The translations under genes were made by a program, and so were the position numbers. The notes under the pieces were generated by a model that was given only the letters and a program-made list of their open reading frames with translations, made no database searches and was not told the DNA's origin. This document shows, piece by piece, positions 17,043 to 25,790 of a stretch of 64,000 bases of DNA; the first letter of the stretch is position 1, and each line of letters starts with the position of its first letter. The stretch comes from CAWAHD01 sp963781785 (GTDB lineage Bacteria > Planctomycetota > Planctomycetia > Isosphaerales > Isosphaeraceae), in assembly GCA_963781785.1 (NCBI GenBank), contig CAWAHD010000001.1, forward strand, positions 930,001-994,000. Reading direction: 5' to 3'.

Positions 17043-17687
17043 ATGGAAGCTCGCCGCCTACTTGAGCAGTTTCAGTACAAGCGCAACGATCGGGAACCGC
17101 CCACCGACCCAAAACGTAGGAATTTCCGCCAGGGCTGGCGGGACGCGACCGTTCGTCATGAGGTGTACGCCGATAAAGGGCTTATCAGGCGGCTGTGTTG
17201 GCAGAACCTTGGCTACAGGCTGGGCGACGAACTACGGGAACGCACGGACGAGGAGATTGATAACACCTACAGTCTGTTCGCCGAACTGTATCGGCGCGAG
17301 CGAGCGCTTCCGGGCGAGATTGTCGAAAGTCGGCCGCTGATCGAGGGGGCCGTCTACCAAGTTTGCGTGAACGCTTACGAACGTAATCCGATAGCGCGTG
17401 ATCGGTGCATCGAGCATTACGGCGATAGCTGCAGTGTCTGTGGGCTCAGCTTCAAGGCCGTATACAGCGGCGTTGCCGATGGATTCATTCACGTTCACCA
17501 CTTGCGACCTCCGTCCGAAATCCGCCGCAAGGATGTCGTCGATCCGCTGAAGGATCTTCGGCCGGTCTGCCCCAACTGCCATGCCGTCTTGCACACTCGA
17601 ACACCGCCTTTGAGTATCGAAGAGCTTCGACCACTTGTTCGGCCGGAGTACGCGGCGGTTGTTCTCCGGTTGTCCGCCGGGTGTTGA
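17043..17687 (+). CDS. HNH endonuclease
   Basis: About 214 residues from ATG 17043 (MEARRLLEQFQYKRNDREPP); the frame is open upstream to 16932. The C-terminal half is an HNH domain of the McrA-like type: YGDSCSVCGLSF (first Cys pair), FIHVHHLRPPSEI (HxHH catalytic/metal motif), DPLKDLRPVCPNCHAVLHTR (Asn-less variant with the second Cys pair CPNCH). The preceding EGAVYQVCVNAYERNPIARDRCIEHY is the usual lead-in. The N-terminal region is unrecognised. Such proteins act as nicking or restriction-type nucleases. No methyltransferase is adjacent. Confidence 0.88.
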   Translation: MEARRLLEQFQYKRNDREPPTDPKRRNFRQGWRDATVRHEVYADKGLIRRLCWQNLGYRLGDELRERTDEEIDNTYSLFAELYRRERALPGEIVESRPLIEGAVYQVCVNAYERNPIARDRCIEHYGDSCSVCGLSFKAVYSGVADGFIHVHHLRPPSEIRRKDVVDPLKDLRPVCPNCHAVLHTRTPPLSIEELRPLVRPEYAAVVLRLSAGC

Positions 17688-17970
17688 CTGTCAAGCCGAT
17701 CGAGATTGAATCAACGACAGGCGTTCCATCCTCCGCCCAGGTCTCGTCTTTCTGGGTAGAAAATGCAGCAGCACGCCGGCCCGGCGGTCACGGCCATCCG
17801 CCGATCACCTTGGCTCTCGCTGCCGTCTTGGCGCTCACAATCGCCATGTGGGCAGGCGGCACGAAACCCGAACGCCCCCTGACTTCGTTCGGGGTAATCG
17901 AGACAACCCAAGTGCAGACAACGGCCGCCTCTTTGGTCAACCCCGTCTTCGGGTGTCTGCCCGGCGGATT

Positions 17971-18192
17971 CTAGTAAGGCAACTTCACGTAATCCGCCGT
18001 GAGCGGGTTCGGTAATGTGCCCGTCACGCCTGCGACCACAATCGGGAATCCAGCCGCCAGTTTGGTGTCTGGCGTGAGAACCACAACTCGACGCGTCTTC
18101 GGGTTCTTCCCGTTCGGGTCAAGAACTTCCGCGAAGATGATGTCGGCGAAGCGGATCGGGAATTGGGCCGTAGCCGTTCCCCCGCTGCTCAT
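17971..18192 (-). pseudogene. PemK/MazF-like toxin, C-terminally truncated
   Basis: 73 residues: IRFADIIFAEVLDPNGKNPKTRRVVVLTPD, then GFPIVVAGVTGTLPNPLTADYVKLPY. The first strands, the DPNGxNPKTR loop and the GVTGTLPNP motif match a planctomycete PemK-like family, normally about 130-150 residues. A stop directly after ADYVKLPY removes the C-terminal helix and strands. It overlaps the HicB-like gene by 74 bases in another frame. MazF/PemK toxins cleave mRNA; this one is probably inactive. The 283 bases to the HNH gene contain no gene. Confidence 0.7.
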
Positions 18193-18487
18193 CCTCGTCG
18201 ATCCATGACCGAGGCGGTAGATACGGATAGGGCTGCGGGAACGAATCGTCGACTAGCTCGCTGCTTCCTTGAATCTGCGCGAGCTGTCTGGCCTCATTCT
18301 CGGTTTTTACGGGCAGTCCATTCAACCAGTCCTCCACCGCTTGAACGATGTTCTCCTTGAGTGCCTCGATCGTTTCGGCCTGGGCGACGCAGCCGGGAAA
18401 GCGCGGCACCTCCGCCCAGTAGCCACCTCCGTCGATTTCGTGAACCTCGGCAAGAATCTGTACAGAGACGCTCAGGGTGGACGTCAT
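18119..18487 (-). CDS. HicB-like antitoxin
   Basis: 122 residues. LSVSVQILAEVHEIDGGGYW followed by AEVPRFPGCVAQAETIEALKENI is the classic HicB partial-RNaseH fold with the GC-x-(S/A)-x-(G/A)-x-T region; VQAVEDWLNGLPVKTENEARQL is the end of the domain. The tail PYPYLPPRSWIDEDEQ leads straight into the overlapping PemK-like toxin, so the last 20 residues may be out of frame. HicB normally pairs with the RNase HicA; here the partner is PemK-like. A small hairpin (CCGATGCC-GGCATCGG) lies upstream around 18526-18545. Confidence 0.82.
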   Translation of the reverse strand: MTSTLSVSVQILAEVHEIDGGGYWAEVPRFPGCVAQAETIEALKENIVQAVEDWLNGLPVKTENEARQLAQIQGSSELVDDSFPQPYPYLPPRSWIDEDEQRGNGYGPIPDPLRRHHLRGSS

Positions 18488-18970
18488 CAGAGGTCTCCTC
18501 GGCGGTTGGGGCCCAGCTCATCGAGCCGATGCCGTTTGGCATCGGAGACGGCGGCGAGATCGAAGAAATGCAGACACGGTCATGCGAATCCAGAGCGCGG
18601 CTCGCTCCACCCGCTGGCGGTGCTCAGCGGCCATCTGGACCGTCAGCTTCGGGTACGGCGTGGGCAACCACTTCCTTGCAGACAGCAGGCATCCTCGTTC
18701 AAGGCGACTGCGTCACGTCCAAGAACAGCGTACCGCAAATGGATTGTGAGTGCAAAGGCGCGAGCCGTAGCTCCCAACGTCGGGGACGGACCAGCCCAAT
18801 TATTGAAGCCTGATCGCGGTCCTGACACTATCCAGTCGCGGCGCGATCGGCACGTGCCGTCGCACCTGGACCGCCCAACCAGATCACGCAAAAACGTCAG
18901 CTTTGAACCAGGCCGGAATTACGTTGTAAGTGGACGTACCTTCGGGCTCCAGGAGCGAGCCGCTTCGAAG

Positions 18971-19206
18971 TTCCGATTATTCAACCGACATGGGTCAACC
19001 CCTTGCTGGATAATGGAATCGGTCAATCCTTCGGCCCGATTTCCGATTATTCAACCGACATGGGTTAAGTCGTTATCCTATCAAGGGATCGGACATAATC
19101 CATGGGGGTTCCGAATATTCAACCGACACGCCATAAGTCCGTTCCTACAAAAGAAATGCGTCGCAAAAACCGTGAATTCCGAATATTCAACCGGCATGGG
19201 TTTAGC
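18971..19206 (+). repeat. four diverged tandem units with a TTCCGAATATTCAACCG core
   Basis: The core TTCCGA(T/A)TATTCAACCGAC starts at 18971, 19041, 19109 and 19177, a spacing of 70, 68 and 68 bases. The bases between cores are also related to each other (for example GGAATCGGTCAATCC versus GGGATCGGACATAATCC). So this is a decaying tandem array of about 68-base units. No gene is supported anywhere in 18488-19883. Confidence 0.8.
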
Positions 19207-19454
19207 CCAGTTGGCATAAGAAGATGCGTCGCGGATCAAAGCCAAGTGGGGTAAATGGCCGGGCAGGAGTTCAGCGGCGGCGGGGCGGTGCCTGGCGCCT
19301 GGCGTTCGGAAGGAACCGTTTCCCACCTGGCCAGTGTCGATGGAGGTCATTGCAACACCATGGTGGAAGCATGACAGGACAGGCCGGGAGAGATCGGCAC
19401 CCCGGTCGGCGTGCGGGGCACACCGGCCGCCGACTGCACTGCGAGTAAACTGGC

Positions 19455-19670
19455 AGAAAAACCTCGCGCGAAAACAGGCATGGTTCAACGTGGCTGCGGT
19501 TCGGGTAACACGCGCGGGGGTCGCCCCGAAGATCATAATAACCCGAAGCGTAAGCGAGGGTTCGGGTTGCCCTCGCTTACGCTTCGGGTTGGTATGCCGG
19601 CAGTGTTACCCGCTGTTGAACCATGCCCGAAAACATGCCACTCTGTGCCACAATTCTGCCAATTCCGGGA
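19455..19670. mobile_element. MITE-like element, copy 1
   Basis: Left end (about 19468-19510) reads CAGGCATGGTTCAACG...GGGTAACAC and the right end (19605-19660) is GTGTTACCC...GTTGAACCATGCC, an inverted pair. The right end continues with AAAACATGCCACTCTGTGCCAC, which is repeated at the left end of copy 2 (51456-51675). No transposase inside. The centre holds the separate perfect hairpin at 19540-19590. Confidence 0.65.
19540..19590. repeat. perfect 21-bp inverted repeat (CCCGAAGCGTAAGCGAGGG family)
   Basis: Arms 19540-19560 and 19570-19590 are exact reverse complements around a 9-base loop TTCGGGTTG. The unit sits in the middle of MITE-like copy 1 and is a palindrome type I have seen widely in planctomycete genomes. 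Confidence 0.85.
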
Positions 19671-19883
19671 CGACCCACGCGTCGATTCTCGTTCGCCGTA
19701 TGTCATTTGAATGCGGGTGGATCGGGCTAGCCTAGCAAGTACGCGGGGCTCAAAACGGCGAGTGCTCACGGCAGGCGCCAGAATGCCACCGTTCAGGCTC
19801 GCCGAGCGACTCTCGATCGGAGCCGTGCGCGGGTCAGTTTGCGTGTCGCCTGTGTGCTCTGTTCTGCCCACGCAACCCGTTCG

Positions 19884-21320
19884 TTACTTCTTCCCCGCCT
19901 CGAACAAGCACCACGGCTGGCTTTTCATGTCCTTGAGCAGCCCGCGCATCCATTCATACTCCTTGTGCTCCTTGAGAAAGGGTTCGACGAGGAAGTCCGA
20001 CCCCGCATGCCCCACCTGGCCCCAGAAGGCCAGCTTGTCGGCAAGCGTGCCGTCGATCACCTTGGCCTGGACGGTTCCTCCCGGGTAATAGGGTGTCCAG
20101 TCCCATTCCGGGACGCCGCGCGGAGAAACCTCCACCGCGCCGCAAAGCGTTCGCTCGCTGGCTGCGTGCTTCTGGGTCATGACGTCGAAGAGATCGGTCT
20201 CGAAACTCTTTCCCAGATCGAGGTCAATCTTGCCCTTATGTCGGCCCACAAGATCGGCCCACCGCGCCTTGCGGGCGTTGGGTGAGGAATCTTTCTTGGC
20301 GGGGTCGAACCGCGTTTCCTCGCGCGTCAGCTTATCCGTTACCGGGAAATTCGCGCCGTAGAAACAACCGTCGCGGGTTCGCTGCACCGAATGATTTTTG
20401 AGCCCCAGCTCGAGGAGGGCGATCTCGCCTGTCTTGTTGTCGCCGATCAGCCAGTCGTTGGCGTAACCGCCGTTGTTGCCGTCGAGCATGATGCGTACGA
20501 AGTCGTCGATCGATCGGCTGTATTGAAGGGCCTTCCGGGCACGGGCAAACTCGGGCTTGCCGCTGGGATCCCAGCCCTCGAACTGCGCGATCGTCGTCTC
20601 CGTGACCAGCATGCCGGCGGAGCTGACCCCGAAATCGTCGTCGCTGGCGATCACGCCGGGCAGTCCGTCCATCAGCATTCGGGAGCCGCGGTCCGGCTTG
20701 ATGTCGAAGATGATGTTCCAGCGCGTGCCGACGACGTAGTTGGTCCAGGCGTTGTGTCCCATGACGATCCGGCCGTCGCGGGTGTGGCTTCCGGAGGCGA
20801 TGAACGCACTGCAATTCCCCGGAGCGTGAGTAGCCGGCGTTTTCCCCTCTTTCTTGTCGAGCCAGGGAACATAGTAGTAGGGCAGCTCCTGGTTGGCGTT
20901 CAGGGCGACCAGGTCCCAGCGATCGGCCTTGACGCCCTTGGCGCGTAGCCCCGCCACGATCCCGTCGATCTCAGCCTGATACTCCGGGTCGATCCCGGCC
21001 CAGAGCATCTTTTCGGACGCCTCGCGATAAAAGTTCCAATCGCGCCCGGTCGACTTTTCGAGGAAAGGCTTGATGACCTTGAGAAAATCGCCGATCTCGC
21101 CGGCCAAGAGCCAGCCGTGTTGATAACCGACCGTCTCGGGCGGGCCCTCGAGGTGGACGCAGATCCATCCAGCTCGCTGGCAACGAGAGCTCCCTTCCAG
21201 ACGTTCCGAGCCGGTTCCCTGAGTGAGGCCGGGTCGCTCTGCGCCGCCACCGGCTGCCGGCGCGACGCCCGCCGCATGGATCAAAAGCGGTAAGAAGGCG
21301 AACGAAACCATGCGTCTCAT
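19884..21320 (-). CDS. secreted Ntn-hydrolase, C45/phospholipase B-like
   Basis: About 478 residues from ATG 21320 (MRRMVSFAFLPLLIHAAGVAPAAGG, a Sec signal peptide); the frame is open to 21353. After ETVGYQHGWLLAGEI comes the key block APGNCSAFIASGSHTRDGRIVMGHNAW: the Cys is the expected autocatalytic nucleophile of C45 peptidase/acyltransferases and phospholipase B-like proteins, followed by DGLPGVIASDDDFGVSSAGM and NDWLIGDNKTGEIALLELGL. The reaction is hydrolysis of an amide or ester bond after self-cleavage before that Cys; the substrate is unknown. Acts outside the cytoplasm. Single gene. Confidence 0.85.
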   Translation of the reverse strand: MRRMVSFAFLPLLIHAAGVAPAAGGGAERPGLTQGTGSERLEGSSRCQRAGWICVHLEGPPETVGYQHGWLLAGEIGDFLKVIKPFLEKSTGRDWNFYREASEKMLWAGIDPEYQAEIDGIVAGLRAKGVKADRWDLVALNANQELPYYYVPWLDKKEGKTPATHAPGNCSAFIASGSHTRDGRIVMGHNAWTNYVVGTRWNIIFDIKPDRGSRMLMDGLPGVIASDDDFGVSSAGMLVTETTIAQFEGWDPSGKPEFARARKALQYSRSIDDFVRIMLDGNNGGYANDWLIGDNKTGEIALLELGLKNHSVQRTRDGCFYGANFPVTDKLTREETRFDPAKKDSSPNARKARWADLVGRHKGKIDLDLGKSFETDLFDVMTQKHAASERTLCGAVEVSPRGVPEWDWTPYYPGGTVQAKVIDGTLADKLAFWGQVGHAGSDFLVEPFLKEHKEYEWMRGLLKDMKSQPWCLFEAGKK

Positions 21321-21644
21321 TGACGTTTTCAACCTCCGGATCTCAGTCCTCACATCAGGTCGCCCGGTGACGAGACAACTTTAATGGGGATCGCGGTCAG
21401 CCGCAACCGACCAGGACCGCACGCCTCGACCACGCGGCCAATCCTTGGCCGCCGGGATCCTTCGAATTCCCGCCGCCGACACGCTCGATTCGACGAGATC
21501 AACTTTTTGTGGAGGCACCGTTTGTTAATGAACGTCCGCCGTTCTAGGCTGGCGTTGTGTGTCAAGGATCGATGGGAGTAGGCTATATTAAGCCATGGGA
21601 CCGAAGATCGACCGTTCGACGTGGGCCGATCGGGAGCGAGAGCG

Positions 21645-23097
21645 ATGAATCACTCGGTGCGGGTGGTTTGCAAGTCGTGTCTGCGGAGTGTCGAGCTGGA
21701 CGCGGCGGCCGACCAAGCGGAAACCGGCCGGTGTCCTTACTGCGGTGCTCTGATCGACACCGACTCCAACCGGGTCGATAGCTCCAGCCAGACCGATTCG
21801 AGCGATCTCGCTCCGGCAACACCGAGCGGATCGCCCGGCGCACCGCCCTTGGGGCAGGCGGAAACGCGCGACTGGGTCAAGACGTGGACACGGGGGTCGC
21901 TGGGCTCGCTGGGGCGGTTTCAGCTTCGCGAACGTCTGGGAGACGGGGGGTTCGGAGAGGTATTGCGGGCGTATGATCCGCGGCTCGATCGCGACGTGGC
22001 GATCAAGGTGCTCAAGCAGCCAAACCCGACCGAGCGGGTGATGGAGCGGTTTTTCCGGGAGGCTCGCGCGGTGGCACGGCTCGACCACCCCAACATCGTG
22101 GCCGTGCACGACTCGGGGTTCGACGATGGCCGTTGCTGGGTTGCCTATCAGCTTGTCGGCGGGCGGCCGCTCTGGTGGTATCGAGACCACCACCGGATGG
22201 ACGCGCTCACCGTGGCCCGGATGATCCGTGCGCTGGCTGACGCCCTTGACCATTCCCATCGCATGGGCGTCGTGCATCGAGACATCAAGCCGGCCAACGT
22301 CCTGATCGACGACCAGGGGCGGCCCCGGCTGATCGACTTCGGGCTGGCCCGGCGGTCCGACTTCGAGTCGGACCTGACCCGCGAAGGCGCGGTCGTGGGA
22401 ACTCCGGCCTACATGAGCCCCGAACAAGCCCTGGGCTTGAGCCGGAATGTCGACGAGCGAAGCGACGTTTACAGCCTGGGCGTGATTTTCTACGAGCTGT
22501 TGTACGGGCGCCGGCCCGATGAGCCGAGCACCAGGTCGCAGGTCAAGAAAAAGGAGAACGTGGCGATACCGCCGACGCTCGATCGCATCTGTGCCAGGGC
22601 GATGGCCACGGAGCCCGCCGCGCGCCATCCGACAGCCCGCGCTGGCCGACGAGCTGGACCTGTGGCTGGAAGGCCAGCGGCGACCGCGCATCTCGCTGGC
22701 ACAGTCCAGCGTGGTTGGCGGCGTGGCTGTCGCTCTTCTGCTATTGCTTGGTGTCGCAGTCGGCTCGGCGTTCTGGATCGGCAGGAACCGCCCAGCGGAT
22801 CGAGCGGGGTTACTCGACCAAGCCGGTGCCGCTTCCCGCAAGGCCGGTGCTTCGCCCGTCGCGCCGGCCAATAGCGCTTCGGTCGGCCCCCCCGCCAGCC
22901 AGGACGGCTTCATTGGAAATCAAAAGACCCACGTCTACCACCGTGTTGGCTGCCGGCACACCCGGGGAATGGACAAGCGGAATTCAATTCACCTCGCGAC
23001 AATCGAGCAGGCCAGACTAGAAGGTTACGAGGTTTGCGAGACATGCCAGCCCGGTGGCCCGGCTGCCGCCCAGGCCCGATCCGGCAAGCAGAAGTGA
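21645..23097 (+). pseudogene. Ser/Thr protein kinase with N-terminal zinc ribbon, TM helix and Ada-like C-terminal domain; frameshifted
   Basis: From ATG 21645 (MNHSVRVVCKSC). Residues 9-40 form a zinc ribbon (CKSC...CPYC). The kinase domain follows with LGDGGFGEVLRAYDPRLDRD (G-loop), VAIKVLKQ (VAIK lysine), HRDIKPANVL (catalytic loop), DFGLARR and GTPAYMSPEQAL. After TEPAARHPTAR the frame changes near 22640 (two bases, GC, appear missing), and the natural continuation ALADELDLWLEGQRRP, a TM helix VVGGVAVALLLLLGVAVGSAFW and a Cys-rich tail (HVYHRVGCRHTRGMDKRN...EGYEVCETCQP) follow. The tail resembles the Ada methyl-phosphotriester zinc domain. 484 residues when repaired. Likely a membrane-bound PknB-type sensor kinase. 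Confidence 0.82.
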
Positions 23098-23254
23098 TCA
23101 CCCCGTCCGTTCTGGTCGTCGCCCCAGATGAACGCGCGTAAACCGATCGCACGGCTTGACCGTGACGATCGACAACCCGATACTAACGTCGGTCCGTCGT
23201 GAACCGGAGGGAATCGAGAGACGAGGTTCGGATCCACGGGGCTTGGGGTAAGTG

Positions 23255-24583
23255 ATGGAGACACTCATCATTCTCCTGGCCGTGTCCGGCGCCGTTGGGG
23301 GCGTGTATCTTGCGTGGCGCGGGTCGCTGGCCTTGGCCGAGGTCGTGCGCGGGCTGAGAGCGCTCCGAGCCGGGGCCAGAATCCGCCCGGCCTTGAGAAC
23401 TGCACACGGACCGCTAGATCGGCTCGTGAAATCGTTCAACGAAGCGGCGGCCCAGATCCAGGCCGATACGGCCCGACTCAATCGAGACCACCAGCAGCTC
23501 TTGGTGGTTCTGGGGGCGATGGCCGAGGCGGTGATTGCCGTTGACCAGCGCGGGCGTCTGTTGTTTGCCAATGCCAGCGCCAACGGCCTCTTTGGCCTCG
23601 ATGCCGCCTCGGTCGGCCGGCTGGTTCCCGAGCTGATCCGCAGCCCGCAGGTCCAGGAGGCCGTGGAGGCGACGCTCGAGCTCGGCAGCCCCGAGGCCTA
23701 CCAGGGAGAGCTCAGCTTTCCGGTTCGCGATTCCAGCACGCGGGCGAACCGCTTTCTGTCCGTTCGCGGCAATCCGTTGCCCGGCGATCCGTCGCCCGGG
23801 GCCGTCTTCGTCTTCCATGATGTCACCGAGCTGCGCCGGCTCGAGCGAATGCGCCAGGACTTCGTCGCCAACGCGTCCCATGAGCTCAAGACTCCCCTCG
23901 CCTCGATCAAAGCTTACACCGAGACCCTGCTCGATTGGGCCCTTCACGACGACACCGTCAACCAGCGGTTCCTCGAGCGCATTGACGAACAGGTGGAACG
24001 ACTCAACCAACTGATCCTCGACCTGCTCAGCCTGGCTCGGATCGAGTCGGGCCAGGAAATCTTCGAGCATCAGCCGCTTGCTCTGGTTCCCGTGCTCGGA
24101 GCGTGTGTCGAGGCGCACCGCGGCCGTGCCGAGGCGAAATCCCTCGACCTCACTTACGAACCCGCGGGGCTGGATCTGGACACGTTGGTCCTCGCGGACG
24201 AGGAGGCCCTCCGCCAGATCTTCGACAACTTGATCGACAACGCGATCAAGTACACCCCGGAGTCCGGGTCGGTGTCGGTGTGTTGTTATGCCGATCACAA
24301 CGAGGTCTCGGTCGAGGTCGCCGACACTGGGATCGGTATCCCGCGTGACGATCTGCCGCGGATTTTCGAGCGATTTTACCGCGTTGACAAGGCCCGGAGC
24401 CGCGAGCTCGGCGGCACCGGCCTGGGGCTGTCCATCGTCAAGCATCTGGTGCAGTCGATCGGGGGTCAGATCGACGTCGCCAGCCGCGTCGGCTCGGGAT
24501 CGAGGTTCACGGTTCATCTGCCCCGCGGTCCCATCGCCGGCTCTCGCATCTCAGCCTCCGGACGCGCCGTCAAAGCCGTGTGA
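23255..24583 (+). CDS. phoR: PhoR-type sensor histidine kinase
   Basis: 442 residues from ATG 23255 (a GTG lies at 23252). One N-terminal membrane helix (LIILLAVSGAVGGVYLAW), a HAMP-like linker, a PAS domain (about residues 85-190, LGAMAEAVIAVDQRGRLLFANA), then HisKA with the phosphorylated His in FVANASHELKTPLASIKAYTETLLD, and HATPase_c with N (LIDNAIKYTPESG), G1 (VADTGIGIPRDDLPRIFERF) and G2 (GGTGLGLSIVKHLV) boxes. It sits directly upstream of pstSCAB, supporting a role in sensing phosphate through the Pst transporter. The cognate PhoB regulator is not in the window; the gene just before is the kinase. Confidence 0.92.
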   Translation: METLIILLAVSGAVGGVYLAWRGSLALAEVVRGLRALRAGARIRPALRTAHGPLDRLVKSFNEAAAQIQADTARLNRDHQQLLVVLGAMAEAVIAVDQRGRLLFANASANGLFGLDAASVGRLVPELIRSPQVQEAVEATLELGSPEAYQGELSFPVRDSSTRANRFLSVRGNPLPGDPSPGAVFVFHDVTELRRLERMRQDFVANASHELKTPLASIKAYTETLLDWALHDDTVNQRFLERIDEQVERLNQLILDLLSLARIESGQEIFEHQPLALVPVLGACVEAHRGRAEAKSLDLTYEPAGLDLDTLVLADEEALRQIFDNLIDNAIKYTPESGSVSVCCYADHNEVSVEVADTGIGIPRDDLPRIFERFYRVDKARSRELGGTGLGLSIVKHLVQSIGGQIDVASRVGSGSRFTVHLPRGPIAGSRISASGRAVKAV

Positions 24584-24709
24584 AGAGCAAGTCCACGTAG
24601 GGGTCGATCCGTCTCGTTGAATCCCGGATTGTCATCCGCCCAACCCCGCCCGCCCCGTCAGAATTCACGCGCGTCGGCCGGGACCCGGCCCGGCGATCCT
24701 TTTCTTGTA

Positions 24710-24786
24710 TTCACCAAACCTTCATGGTGGATCGCTACAATGGTTGCCCAGACCTGAATGACCAGCAACTTCACAGGGAACTCACC
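24710..24786 (+). promoter_or_regulatory. candidate Pho-box-like direct repeats upstream of pstS
   Basis: TTCACC at 24710 and TTCATG at 24721 are spaced by exactly 11 bases, and TTCACA at 24770 and CTCACC at 24781 again by 11. PhoB/PhoP sites are built from 11-base-spaced half sites. This fits regulation of pstS by the PhoR system, but the match is to spacing and a loose core only. Confidence 0.4.
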
Positions 24787-24789
24787 AGG

Positions 24790-25779
24790 ATGAGAATCAC
24801 GCAAAGGCTCTACCAGCCGATCGGCCTGATCGTGGTGGCCGCGGCCGTTGCCGGCTGCGGAGGAGGCGGACCCGCCGGTGCGCTGTCGCCCGCTTCCACG
24901 ATCATCGTCGACGGATCGAGCACGGTTTATCGGATCAGCATGGCCGCCCGCGACGCGTTCCGGAGCGTCGATCCGGCGGTGGTCGTGGTCGTCGATTATC
25001 ACGGGACGGGCGCCGGCTTCGACCGCTATCTCGAAGGCGAGGTCGACATCATCGACGCCTCGCGCGCCGCCAAGGCGAGCGAGGAGTCCCGCGCCAAGGC
25101 CCAGGGCATCGAGTGGACGCGATTCCTGGTGGGCTACGATGGAATCACGCTGGTCGTCAACCGCAAGAACGACTTTGTCAAATCGCTGACGGTCGAGCAG
25201 TTGAAGGCGCTCTGGGCGCCGGCAAGCAAGATCAGCACCTGGAAAGACCTCGATCCCTCATGGCCAGCTCGCAAGATCGTGCTGTACTCGCCCGACAACG
25301 ACTCGGGTACCTTCGATTTCTTCACCGAGGCCGTGGTCGGCGAGGCCAAGAGCCAGCGCGACGATGTGCAGCAGAGCTCCGACGACAATATCCTGGTGAT
25401 CGGGGTCAAGAACGACACCGACGGGCTGGGCTACTTTGGCTACGCCTATTATGCGGCCAATCAAGACAAGCTGCACGCGGTGGCGGTCCAGAACGGCGCC
25501 ACCGCCAAGGCCGTGCTGCCGAGCCCGGAGACGATCATCGACAAGACATATGCTCCCCTGTCGCGGCCGCTCTTCATCTACGTGAAGAATTCGGCCGCCC
25601 GTCGCCCCGAGGTTGGCAAGTTTATCAAGTATTATCTCGAGAACGTCGAGAAGTTCTCCGAGAAGGGCGGTTACGCCCCTCCGAGCACGGAAGACAAGGC
25701 GGCCAACCTGGAGTCGCTCTCCCGGATTCTGTCGGATGCCGGGGCCAAGCCCGAAAAACCCGCCCCGGCGGCGAAGTAA
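24790..25779 (+). CDS. pstS: phosphate ABC transporter substrate-binding lipoprotein
   Basis: 329 residues from ATG 24790, preceded by AGGGA. Lipoprotein signal with lipobox VAGC (VVAAAVAGCGGGG). The PstS fold is shown by IIVDGSSTVYRISMAARDAF (phosphate loop SSTVY), DYHGTGAGFDRYLEGEVDIIDASRAA, LWAPASKISTWKDLDPSWP, and SPDNDSGTFDFFTEAVVGEA with the phosphate-binding SGTFDFF. It delivers phosphate to the PstCA permease. First gene of a pstSCAB run; 11 bases before pstC. Of the length and type of the PstS-like proteins of cyanobacteria and planctomycetes. Confidence 0.95.
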   Translation: MRITQRLYQPIGLIVVAAAVAGCGGGGPAGALSPASTIIVDGSSTVYRISMAARDAFRSVDPAVVVVVDYHGTGAGFDRYLEGEVDIIDASRAAKASEESRAKAQGIEWTRFLVGYDGITLVVNRKNDFVKSLTVEQLKALWAPASKISTWKDLDPSWPARKIVLYSPDNDSGTFDFFTEAVVGEAKSQRDDVQQSSDDNILVIGVKNDTDGLGYFGYAYYAANQDKLHAVAVQNGATAKAVLPSPETIIDKTYAPLSRPLFIYVKNSAARRPEVGKFIKYYLENVEKFSEKGGYAPPSTEDKAANLESLSRILSDAGAKPEKPAPAAK

Positions 25780-25790
25780 GGATTTCCGTC

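Noticed and set aside
17681..17974. Small plus-strand membrane protein
   Set aside because: Only one hydrophobic stretch, no start signal, and the remainder is not protein-like; judged a chance frame.
18971..19206. CRISPR array
   Set aside because: Intervals between the four cores are related to each other, cores are diverged, and there are no cas genes; better explained as a tandem repeat.
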